Shown in pieces: positions 40,522 to 52,500 of a DNA stretch of 64,000 nucleotides. This DNA is from Hypomesus transpacificus (taxonomy: Eukaryota > Chordata > Actinopteri > Osmeriformes > Osmeridae). How positions within the stretch are numbered: position 1 is the stretch's first letter; each line of letters opens with the position of its first letter. The notes beneath the pieces are model-generated. The model made no database searches and was not told where the DNA came from. It worked only from the letters and a program-made list of their open reading frames with translations. The stretch covers positions 1,633,774-1,697,773 of the forward strand of contig NC_061071.1 of NCBI RefSeq assembly GCF_021917145.1. Direction: 5' to 3'. The position numbers were made by a program, and so were the translations under genes.

Positions 40522-43500
40522 TCATTTCTTGATGAAGAACCTGCTGATGTCAGAGGTAACCTTGGAGGCTGACAGTCCTCTTCTCATCTGGCTGCGCTCC
40601 TTGGCCTGCTGAGAAGTCCTCTGGAAAACCAAACACAAATATATTTGTATTTCCACTGATCCATTAAGTGCCCGGGCCAAATGTGCAGCTGAGTTTGGTG
40701 TTAGATGTCCAGAAAGCATTTCTCTACAGCATCCAAGGGCCCACAGCTTCTAGTCCGACTACAGGGAGACCCTACTGGCTCATACAGACGGCTAATGTAT
40801 TGCTGCATGCTTTCTTTCTGGACTAAACGGTCTCTAATTGAGAGACACAAAGCAGACCCCAGAGGTATGGAACTGTCATACACTTTCTTGTCAAGAAGTA
40901 ACATGCCATGGGGCAGAGTGAGAGTGCATGTGTGTGTGAACAGGCGGGGTAGCATACAGATCTGTGGCAGACAGTGCAGAGGGTCTGGAGGTTGTCCAGG
41001 GAGCACTGCCCCCCCCCACTGTAGACCGGCCGGATGTGGTCCACCTGCCAGAAGTGGCCCTCCACTGGGTTACGGATCATCTCATTCAGCTGGGCACACG
41101 CACGCACACACACACGCACACACGGTCAGATGGGGACACAGAAATATCTCAAGGATGGATCAAGTCAATGACGGCATCATTCGAAACCATACAGCAGGTT
41201 CTCAAAAAGCCCAATAAGCCCGCCTGCAGAAAAACTAATGATGCGACCAACTGAAACACAGAGGACTTCTGATTGGTGTTGCTTAATGTTCTCTCCTCCT
41301 CGTGTAAGCAGCCCAGCTCCTGCAGGGCCCCTGGCTGGCCTGGGGGTTAGGTACAGGCCTGGGAGGGGGACTGACAAGGCTCTAATGTAGCAGAAACCAG
41401 CAGGGGGGCACAGGGGGCAGGAAATCACATGCCTGACTAAAATGGTGGCATTTCAATCAGAGTTGTATTTTTTTCTTCTTCTTCTGTTCAGATGGAAGAA
41501 AAGCCCCTGGGGATGCAGCCAGAGATTTTAGAGAAATCAATCTCCATACTTGGTGTGTGTGTGTGTGTGTCCCTCGCTCTTTCTCTTTCATCATAACCCA
41601 GGGAGAAAGAGAGATACTCAAGCAGACAGGGAAAGGCAGGGAAAGGCAGTGCTCATGAGCTGAGTTGCTATCTCCCTGCATCCCCTCAGGTCAATACCCC
41701 CCCCACCCCACCCCAGCTCCACGCCAACACTCGAACGCACCGCCCATGGAATTTATTACCAAGGGGCTATGGCCAGGTCTCTGCAAGGCCCAGTTAGCCT
41801 AAATCCGCCCATTGATTTGCGAGCCGTTGCTGCTGGGGGGGCTTTGCAGGAAAATGGCAAACCAAATCAAACAGGCTCTCGGCAGCACTGAGCTTGTGTG
41901 AAAAATCAATGCGGGGATCTGAGAGGCACCGGCAATCCATTTACCCTGAGCCTGGATGAACCTGTGTGGTTGGGCTTGGACACACCTCCTCCTCTTCCAC
42001 CCACACACACACACACTAGCCTTTCCCCTCACAAACACACTGTCCTGGATGTGAAGCGCTGCCATATCCGCATAGCTGCCTGTCTCCTCAGAGACAGCAT
42101 CATATGCGGCTCCTGATCGTTTATCTCCTCTGAGCACGAGGCGGCTCCACCGTGGGAGAGAGGGGGAGATAATGACATTTATGTACCCCCCCCAACCCCT
42201 CCCTGGGAATGTTGGCTGTGAGGACCACTCTACCTTCCTTACGTGTGCTCTTAATAGAGTTAGCTATTTATAGTGGGCAAAGTGTGTGTGTGTGGGGGGG
42301 GGGCCCACCTGTTTGAGTGACAGCTGCTCCAGCCAGGTTCCCTCCAGTATCTCCTTCCTGTGGGCGGGGGGAGCGTCCCTCACCCTCAGGTACAGCTGGT
42401 GGGCCTGCAGGCCGCAGTGCTGACACACCCCCTGCTCCGTCTGCAGCACGCGGGCCCTCATGTAGGCCTGGCTGGAGCGCAGCTGGAACTCCTCCTGGCA
42501 GGCCTGGCTGCAGAAGCGGGCGTCGGCCGAGGCCCCCTCTGGAACAGGGGGGCAGGCCTTCTGGCAGAGCAGGCAGAGGGGCACCCCCGCGCTGTCCACC
42601 GCCTGCAGGTACCCCGGCTCGGAGGGGTCCCCTGTGGGAGGGGCTGGAGCCTCACTGTCTCTGGGGGGGGGGGAGGGGGGAGGGAGGCAGGGTGGTTGAG
42701 GAAGTACAGGTCAACACTGAGGACTTGACCTCATAGTCTGCTTATAAAACTACAATTGCCCACGGGTAAAGTAAAACAGTTCACAGGAATGTCACATCTA
42801 GTACTGTATATTAGCATTTCCAAGCTGTCAGTGGGGCATATGGTGTGTGTGTGTGTGCGTGTGTGTGTGTCTTGGCAGAGGAGGGCTGCACAGTCTGGGC
42901 GGTTGCCACAGTGCTCCAGTGGGGTCCTGCCAATGTGTTTGGGGACAGATGGACCCCGCTCTCCTCGGCACCCCTGTGGTCCTCAGCAAGGCTCACAGGC
43001 CGAGAGAGAGAGAGAGAGACTGCTGCGGTTGCCATAGCAATGTTCTCATCCAGTGAGCTTAAAATCTTTCTCTTTGACGTTAGACCTGACTTGGTCAGGT
43101 ACTGCAGAAGCAAACCCCTCCAGCTCTGGCCAACCAATGTACCTCTCTGGGCCGGCGGGGGGCGAAGCCTGGGGGGCAGCGGGGGGCGAAGCCTGGGGGG
43201 CAGCGGGGGGCGAAGCCTGGGGGGCAGCGGGGGGCGAAGCCTGGGGGGCAGATCTCCTCCTGGAGAAGAAGCGCTCGGTGGCGATCACACGGACGCTTCC
43301 GCCCTCCTGCTGGGCCCTGCTGAGGGAGGCCTCCGCCACGTCCTCCCGCCTCAGGTACCTGAGGAGGAAGAGGAGGAGGACACATCAAAGAGGAGCGAGT
43401 GCTGGGTGAGGAGGAGGAAGGAGCATCGGGGTGGGGGTGGGGGGGGGTATGAGTTCCTTGGCTTCAAAGCCGTTGGGCGGATGAAACGAGCAGGATGACA

Positions 43501-46500
43501 TGAAAGCCGTTGGTGGGGTGGGGGTGCGAGCCGCAGTAGGGATTCTAGAGGCCGGTTGATTCCCACTCGGCCATTCAGTGGTCATCAAGACCCTCTTCTC
43601 TACGCCTCCAGCAGCTTCATCCTGTTTCAGTCTGGTTTACCACTGTCATAACGTGCTGGGTACACATGCATTATCAGTCTGTAACTCTATATACGCATGA
43701 CCTGAATGTGGAGCAGTGTTTATTCCTGAGAGTCAATGGGACGGTCATGATTGGCCCTGATTAAAGTATAAATCTAACAGCTGTCGAATCAGCCTTGCTG
43801 ATTTCCCCCAGACTCACTGTTTGATTGAGTTTAGACAGACAAACCTGTCTCAGGATAGGTATTTGATTGGGTCGAGCTGCCCCCCTCCCACTGACCAGCG
43901 AGCCTCAACACTCCCTATCGGCAAGCTCAGAGCCCACACTAAAAAGCATCTTTTATTTGCTGACACCCAAACACAGACACACACTTCTTTGTAAAAACAC
44001 TCACTTGCAAGTGGTTTTCTCCTCTCCCCCCCCCCCCCACCCCCCCCACACGCGTATGCCTGCCTGCCTGCCCGCCCGCGAGCCTACCTCTTGGTGCTGC
44101 TGTGTCTGCGCTGGGTGCTGGTCAGCTCGTCCAGGGCCAGGATGGGACTGTGAAACAGCTGACCGCTCCGACGCACCAGCCTCTGCTTCATGGCTGTCAG
44201 AGTGGTCCATTCCCTCACAAACCTCAGCACCTGGACACACAACAAACACGCGTACACACACACACACACAGCTGTTTACGCTGCTAGCACTTGTCACTAC
44301 CAGCGGACAAGTAGCATGTCTGCCTCTCTTTCTTGGAGCAGGACCTGCTGTAGCCTCGACTATTTGAAGCAGGCTGCTTGGGGTCCTCCGTGCCTGCATG
44401 TGCTTCAGGTCTGGGGTCTTGTCTGTGTCCTCGGCGCTCCCTGGCTGTGATTAGCGTCGCTGGCAGCTCCTGCTGAGCAGGTATGGCTGCCTGCTAATGC
44501 AGCAGATGCTAGCTCAGCCCCAGCACGGCGGCGATAAGGTGATGATCCTCCTCGTTTAACGACACCCATAAAACAGCCCCCCCCCCCACCCCTCTTCAAG
44601 CGGTAAAACCCGGACATCTGTTGTGGAGCGGCAATCTGCCGCAGTCCATTTAGGTAGTATAGTTCCACCAGCTTCGTCTTGACATTGTTACAACAGCGTG
44701 GCTAGAGGTTCCCTCGCTCCATCTGTATTGGATAGCCCCCCTGCAATGTGGTTTGGTTTCCTACCACACCCACACTCCCAGAGACCGAGGCCCACCTGGG
44801 TGCTGTTCTCCCTGCGTCTGAAGGCCGGCGGCAGGTCCTCCCAGTTGTCCAGGCTGATGTCCAGGGGGATGAAGTTGCAGTTGAGGGGAGCACCATCCTG
44901 TGGGGGGGGGGGGAGGAAGACGGGAGTAGGTGGGGGTGGGGGGGAACGGTTGAGTTTGATTCACATTGAGCAGATTTCAGAAAATACACGGGGGTGGCTG
45001 TAAACTGAGCCCAGCACAAATGCCTCCACGGATTACCCAACCTCAACACGCTTAAACAAGAATAACACAAGCTGGGATATCACAGGACAACAATACCACT
45101 GCAGCTCGGGGGGGGGGAGAGGAAGAGAAAGACATTTGACGATGAATTCTGTGAGCGAGAGACTTATAATATTTCTTTGGGGTTTCAGCCGCAGAGATAA
45201 ATCCTGGTGATGGGCTGTGTGATAGGCTGTGTGAGTGGTGTCGGATTTACTGGAACTTCAGGCTCTCGCCTCCTTGGCTTTGATGGGTATTATGTGAAAA
45301 GACGACTGATGTCTATCTTTAGTGACACCATAGTGATATTTCCACATTGGAATTGTGCGGGTGTGGTGTGTGTGTGTGAGGGTGGTGCTTAGTGTGACGG
45401 AGAGTGTGTTGGACAGGGATAGATGGTGGTGGTGGTGGTAAGGTGTGAGCTAGGGGGGGTGGGGGAGGGGGGGGGGGGGGTGGGTGTGCAAAGATGACCA
45501 AAGCCTTTGTGCAGACAGTGCGCATGAGAGGTGGTACCTTGGTGTAGAGGTAGACCCTGTCTGTGTTCTTGCTGGTACAGAACTTCAGGTTGGGGTACAG
45601 AGGAAGACCGCCTGAGCTGTGCTCCTCACTCGGACTGGACGCACACACTCTGTCTCTCTGGGCTGCGGGCGGGCGAGGAGAGAGGAAGAGAGAGAGAGAG
45701 AGGGATGGAGGGGGGGGGGGGGAGGGAAAGGAGGAGCGAGAGGGCAGGTCATTACTGTCTAGACCGAGGCCCCCCAATCAAAGCGAGCGCAGGAAAAGGT
45801 CAGCCTGCTGGGGATGAGACAGTGGCGACACAGCGAGGTGCCTTTTGGATGATGGCCTCTAACGCCGTGCTAATGCCTTTTAGTAAATGAGAGAGGCCCG
45901 TCCAGAGTGGGTTCAGCTGGAGAGGGAGCTCCAAGATCTCTGCGGATCCCCGGCAATACTGCTTATCAGCACATTCGCTGGTTACCTGTGGTGGAATGCG
46001 GGTGAATTAAGTGGGACATTTATAAGACGGGGGGTAATTTATCTTACAAAGCAGTCTTATTAGGCTGTCACTTAGAGAGTATGAATGCTGCCCTTCGCGG
46101 ACCCGTGGGAATTTACTTGTCATTCCACAGCAGAAAACAGAGACACTAATTGGACCGAGTCTGTTTGCCTGTGTGTCCACCCCCCCCCCCACTCCCCGAT
46201 CCTCTTCCTAAAAACTCTAATTGTGCATTCCAAGTAACAAGCAACACTGCTGCAACATGATTCAATCGTTTCAGAAACGTGGATCGGGGGGGTCCAGGCT
46301 GAGAGAGACAGGGCCTGGAGGACTGATTGCTCATCTCTGCCACGAAGGAAACTAATCTCAGGGCAATCAGGTGGCGAGCGCTGCAGACAGGTCCGCACCG
46401 CGCCTCGGAGATGCCACGCTCAGGTAGAGGAAATCATTAGACGCCCTTCTGGATGGCATAGGTCACTTTTATTGGCCCGCTGCTGTGTTTCGCATTAACC

Positions 46501-49500
46501 CGTCGCCCCCGGAGACTGAAGAATGGCCGTCTGAAAATAGCCCACAACCGTGTGACATCGGAAATCACATAAGGCCATTAGCTGCCATCAATCAGCTTGT
46601 GGGGAAAAGTACACAATGGTAACAAGCCGAGGCAGGACGTTAGGAGCTCTCTGAAGACCATGTCTTTGTGTGAAAACTGAATTTGGTGTATGTGTTTGTG
46701 TATGTGTGTGTGTTTTTCTTTTTGTGACTGAAGCCATATTTATGGGTTGCCATGTGCAAAGGTTCTTCAGGAATGAAAGGACCCTGTGCCGATCTGGCGC
46801 CGTTTGCGAAGGGTGTGAATTAATGTGCTGACAGGCTGGCGAAAAGGGTTTCTTTTTTTTGTGAAGCAACTTTGACGCTTAGTCGTGAAAACAGGACTGA
46901 ATAGAAGTCCTCACAGGCTGTTCAATAATTCACCATAACCTGGACACTTCAATACGTTTCTGGATAGGCTATTCACACGATGAATACCGATTTTTTAATG
47001 ACGGGTGCAAATTCTCTCAGGGACTATACGTAGGCTTATATGCTGTGCAAAGAATGAAATTTGTATCTACACAGATGGTAGTGAAATAATGAAAAGCATC
47101 AAAACACGTGAGTGAGAGAAAAAGCGATAGAAGGCCAAAAGAATAAATACCATCCCTAGCTGTGTTCAATCCAGAGGTCTACTGTGAAGCAGTGAGATAG
47201 GCAATATCCTCTGCCAGATTATAATAATAATAAGATGCACCCCTAACCCATTTCCTTCTGAGGCAGCAGATGGAATACTGATATGCCCACATTTATTTGG
47301 AATGATGGTATTACTGTATTATACCAGTGGGGGGGACAAGTTATCCCAAATCATTTCCCTACATATGAAGTGTGGGAGGGTGGTGGGGGTTTGGGCGGTC
47401 TGTGGGGTGGATTCCAGGTGGATTACCTTCCGTGTGATCACAGAGCGCTGATTGTTTGCCTCCAGGCCTCTCGTCCTCCTCTGGTTGCGGTGCGTCTGTG
47501 TGTGGCTCAGGTGCTGTGTGAGAAGCTGGGCCGGGGTGTGGGCCGGGGTGTGGGCCGGGGTGTGGGCCGGGGTGTGGGCCAGGGTTGGGCTGTGGTTGGC
47601 TGGCGGCTGGGCCGACACACGGGTCGGGGAGGTCTCTGTCTCTGGCTGCTGGGCTGAGGGGCTCTGCTGGGCTGAGGGGCGCTGCTGGGCTGAGGGGCTC
47701 TGCTGGGCTGAGGGGCTCTGCTGGGCTGAGGGGCTGTGTTACGGCAGAGGCAGTGGGCTCTGAACATGGAGACAAAACACAGCAAGATTCCTTGATGGTG
47801 TAAACTTACTTGCCGAATATAAAGCTGATTCTAATAATGTCAGGGCTGCCAACTTTTCCAAAAACCTTGGCGTGAGACGAGTTGAGACCCCCCAAGTGAG
47901 ACCCCCCCCCCTCCCCCTCAGGACGAGCTTTCAGGAGCTTCACCACCCTCTAGATACAACATGTATGAACATTTACAACCCAGAAACATAAGGTGGAAAG
48001 AGAATCTGGCTGAGAGAATCTGGCTGATATGCTAATGAAGTCTTCAAAACATTCCACCATGTGTAGCACTAACCCAACTGACAGAAGGAGCAATCTTTTC
48101 TAGCAATGTGACTTCCTGAAGAGCCTTTTCTGTTGAGTTTGTGAGGAAGTCTGAACTTGTGAGAGACTGAGACATGCTGCTAATTACTGCTCTTTCTACT
48201 TGGAGGTGTGCTTCTGAAAGGCCAGCCTCTTATAGATTTTCTCAAATGTCACATGAATTGTCCCAGCCCCCCCCCCCCACACACCTGTGATCCCCAGTGG
48301 CTGCTTCACTAACAAGCTGCGGGGACAAGGGACTCGATTTCGTACTGAGTGAGACATAATCTTGATAATTCTAGAATGTCTCGCCTTTCAAAAATATCGC
48401 TTGGAAATGAGTTCAATTGCATGTCCCCTAAGTTTCACATTATTCGCAAGAACATGAGAAAAGGACGTGTAGATTTAGTGCTGATCTCGTTTTACACAAG
48501 TAGTAAGTACCTTTAGTACCTTTTTATGAGTAGGGGTGATTTATTGTCTAATGATGACAGTGTTAGAGGGTGTTTAAATGCTCTTATCTTGCTAATGAGG
48601 TAGTTATACTAAGATTAAAAAAGCAATATAATATGTATGTAACTAGTAATTACTACTAAACCATGAGGCCAAACAAAGTGCTTTTTCTCACACTTCACAC
48701 TGAAGCGACATCATGCCCTTTCCTTTACTCGCCAGTCTAAAAAGCCTTGCTGTAATGGACAACATGCTCAATAAGGATGCCATTGGCAGGGATCTCCTAC
48801 TTTTAGTCCACATCTGATTGCCGGAAATATTCACACACCTATTTTATATATTTTTTTTGCATCAATTTAGGATGGTACTTACGGTACCTTTTGCCCTACC
48901 GATATACCAGAGAGAATAGTAGACAGTTTTTATTCTTTGGTTCATATGAGATGTTATTAATCATTCCGACCCAGCAGGAACCAGAGAATATGTAGTCAGT
49001 GGGCTGTGCAGGAGGTGGCTCTGAGCTGTGTACGATCATCTCATCCATTCAGAGACGCAGCAGAGAAAACAGCCGCTTCCTCCCATACTGATGGGCTTTT
49101 CTGCTAAAGGATCCCAAAGAGGGGACTACTTAACTATGGTAAGGATAAAGTAGCTGTTTATTCTGACAGCGGGTTTCAAGATAAACTGAACAAACTCACA
49201 CACATACAGGAAACTGTGTACAACGTGTGCTCATATTGCTAACAGACAACTGAACCAGTTGTACAAATAAATGAAATAAAAAGAAACATTTGACTTCCAA
49301 CATCCAAGGCCATGTCCAGAGCGCTGGCGAGAGGCCAGCGGCGCGCTGCCTCGTCCCCCACACCTGAGCCTGTGCTCGGGGCTGAGACGGCAGCCAGGTG
49401 GGGGGTGGAGGAGCATGACAGCAGCCTGTACTAAAGTGGCAGGCGGAGTCAAAGCCCAGGCAGCAGCAGAAGGGTTATTCTGAGAGGCAAAACGGGGGAG

Positions 49501-52500
49501 GGGGGGGTGGTGGGGGCAGGGTGTCGTGTGTGCGCGAATTCGCAGTGCCGCGTCTTGACGGATGGAACAACAGTGTGGCACCCCCCACCCCTCCCCCACA
49601 CCACTTCCTCCCCCGTCACACGAGGCCGACTGAAACCTGTCGTGTTTGAGGAAAAGGAATAGAAGTCTCCTTTGTTCCCTGTCTCCCCTTTGCCTCCCCA
49701 CTCTCTCTTATTAGGTAGCATCACAGAGTGACAGGGCGCTCCTCGCCAAACTTCTGGTTTGAGCGGATGTATAAAGTTTCCCCCGAAACTTTGAGACTCT
49801 TGGCACGCAGAGAGGGTCTCTGCACTATCTGTCAGGTGAGAATGATGCCAGGCTTGTCATCTTGCAGAGACATTCCCCAATGTAATCTATTTCTGACTCC
49901 AAACGCCTCCCAAACGGGTGGAAACGCACTGGCAACACCAAGTTATGTTGATGAACAAAATTGGTATTAATTGGCAGAACTGATTCATCTATTCATTGCG
50001 GGTGTGAGCGGTTTTTCTTCTCAAGAAAGGTTGATAAGCTCAGTAACGACCCTGTCGATGAAGCACGCCATTATCCTGATTGTGTGTGTGTGTGCGCGCG
50101 TGCGCGAGTGTGTGTGTGTGCACTGTACTCACCAGAGGTGGGGCGTGGGGACTCGCACATCTCACAGTAGGGCAGCAGAGTGCTGTTGCAGTAAGTACAA
50201 GCCCCACAGCTCCACTTTAGCCCCTGCCCTGCCACCTCGGGCCTGGGCGGGGCTCTCTCAGAGAGCCTGTGGGGGCCAAACAGGGGGCACTGGGGGCTGG
50301 ATCCCCCAGCACAGGACCTCCTCTTGGCCTCCAGTCGAGACCTGGGGCTGGGGCCGGGCGTCCGCAGCCTCTTCACCTGGGGGGAGAAGTCCTGGTCTGG
50401 CTGGCTGGGTGCTGGACACGGGGTCCCCTCCTCTTCCAGCGCAGGCCTGGCTCCCTCTCCCTCCAGCGAGGTCCTCTTCCTCTTCTTCTCCTTGGTCGCG
50501 TTTGGAGAGAAGAAGGAGCGGATGTCGTGCTGCTTGTCCCTCTCAAACTACAGGTGGACACACAACATGAACACGCATCTGTTCCAAAAACAATTGACCG
50601 CAGGAACAGGCGCTCGCAAAACAATCCCCCGCGGCAACGGCACTCGCAGACATCGTCGATGGTGACTCACGTGGGAGAAGAAGACGCCGTCTGTGTCCGC
50701 GTCTGGGTCCCCTCCCACGGGCACCGTGCTGGGTGTCCAGGCACTGGAGAAGTTGAGGAAGTCCCACTTGTCTTTATCCCCGACCTCGGCATTCAGGTAC
50801 TCCTTCCTGCCGTTCAGGGTGCTGCCCGTGACCGTTTCCTGTGGAACAAGCCAGCCTCAGAAAGCGTCCTTCGCGACGTGGAGCTACGACCACAACGTCA
50901 AAACGAGGACGGCAAAGGAGCTCTGAAAGGCTTTGCTGGTCAGACAGACAGAAGGGGGCGGGGGAGGGTAGCGGAGAGAGTTTGGTCTTTTTGGAGATGT
51001 GCCTCGTCGCTGCTGGCGCTTACCTTCCGGTTCAGCATGCCCCACATGACCGTGTCGAACGTTCCCTTGGCGATGAGGTAGTGCACGTGCACGGAGGCGG
51101 TCTGGCCGATGCGGTGAGCGCGGTCCTCGGCCTGCTTCACGTGGCCCGGGTTCCAGTACAGCTCAGCGAACACCACGTGAGAGGCCGCTGTGAACGTCAG
51201 ACCCTGGCCACACAACACACACACAACACACATGATGTCCCCCTTACACTTCAGTAATATTGGCTGGTAAATAAACAAAAGGGGTGTGTGTGTGTGTGTG
51301 CGTACCTGACCGGCTGCCTGGATGCTGAGGACTGCCACGCGAGTACTGGGGTCGTTCTGGAAGCGATGAACCAGCTGGATGCGCTCAGACGACGGGACGC
51401 TGCCGTCGATGCGGATGTAACCGGCCTGGGAAGACAAGAGGATTGAGTGTGTGTGTTGGTGTAGACTACTTGAAAAGCCACAGAGAAGTACTGTCCAGGA
51501 AAGGATGATAGGAATACATTCCCTTCCACCCATTTCCAGAAACGGCTACTGCTGCAAACCCTAAAATTGATTTCGATCGGAAAGGCGTGCGCGTGCCCGT
51601 GAAAGGAAGGCGTTCTGTGCTACTGACGTGACTAATTTCATGGTGTTTTAATGAGCTCTCGTTTAGTCACCCCTCTCTGCTCTCGCCCCCCCTCCCCCTA
51701 CCTATCCTCACCCCCCCCCCCCCCCCCCCAGCCCCTTTCCAGCAGCCTGGCGTTCATCACGGTGGACGCTCCTGTTTTTAGCCCTCTTCCTGTTAATTGG
51801 TGATTATGAGTCAGAGAGCGGGACAGCGTTCACATTAGAAGGTGGGATCGCATACTTCACATCCAGCAGACACCTCTCTCCCCCCCCCCCACTCCAAACC
51901 CCCTCCCCTTGCCTCACACATTCCTGCCTGTGAGCTGAGAAAATCGTTTGCTCATGAGTTGTGAAACTGGCTTCAAAGACTAAACTGTGAGGAAAGAAAA
52001 AGAAGAAGAAAAGTTTGGTTCCCCCCCAAAAAACTGGTTGAGCTGTAACTCTCAAGGTAGAGGTTGGCTATGGTCGTGATGACTGTGTGCTGGGCATGCA
52101 GCGCGTCGTCCATCTGTGACCGGGGACAGGGCACATCTGACAGGTGGATCTGCTACAGATGCTAACTAGTGCCTCAACTCATGCAGCTGGCCACCCTTTT
52201 ACCATGGTCACTCGGCCACAAGTAATTGCTGAGAAAGTGTTGCTTGAACATCTCCTTGACATCTCAAGTGACAGGAGTTCCCCTCCCCCTCCCCCGCACC
52301 CAAAGAGTACACGCCGCGGGCAAGACAACGGCCCGCCTAACCTTCCAGGTAATGAGCCCAGCCGCCGTCGTCAGCGAGTGCTGATGGGAGGTGGTGTGTG
52401 TGTGTGTACCTTGGCTTCGATGACAGCCTCGGTGCAGGCCTGCAGCATGGTGAGGTGGTGGGCGAACACCAGGAACTTGAGCTTGTCGCTCTCCAGCAGC

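Noticed and set aside
42317-42736. Arg/Pro-rich plus-strand frames of 122-139 residues
   Set aside because: Antisense shadow of the zranb3 exon 42660-42309, whose minus-strand frame carries the conserved Cys motifs and matching phases.
47520-47740. Regularly spaced repeats considered as a CRISPR-like array
   Set aside because: Direct tandem copies of 12 and 18 bases without spacers, within a protein-coding exon of a vertebrate gene.
50269-51081. 270-residue plus-strand open frame, the second longest frame in the window
   Set aside because: It runs antisense across three well-supported zranb3 exons and owes its length to their GC-rich codon pattern.
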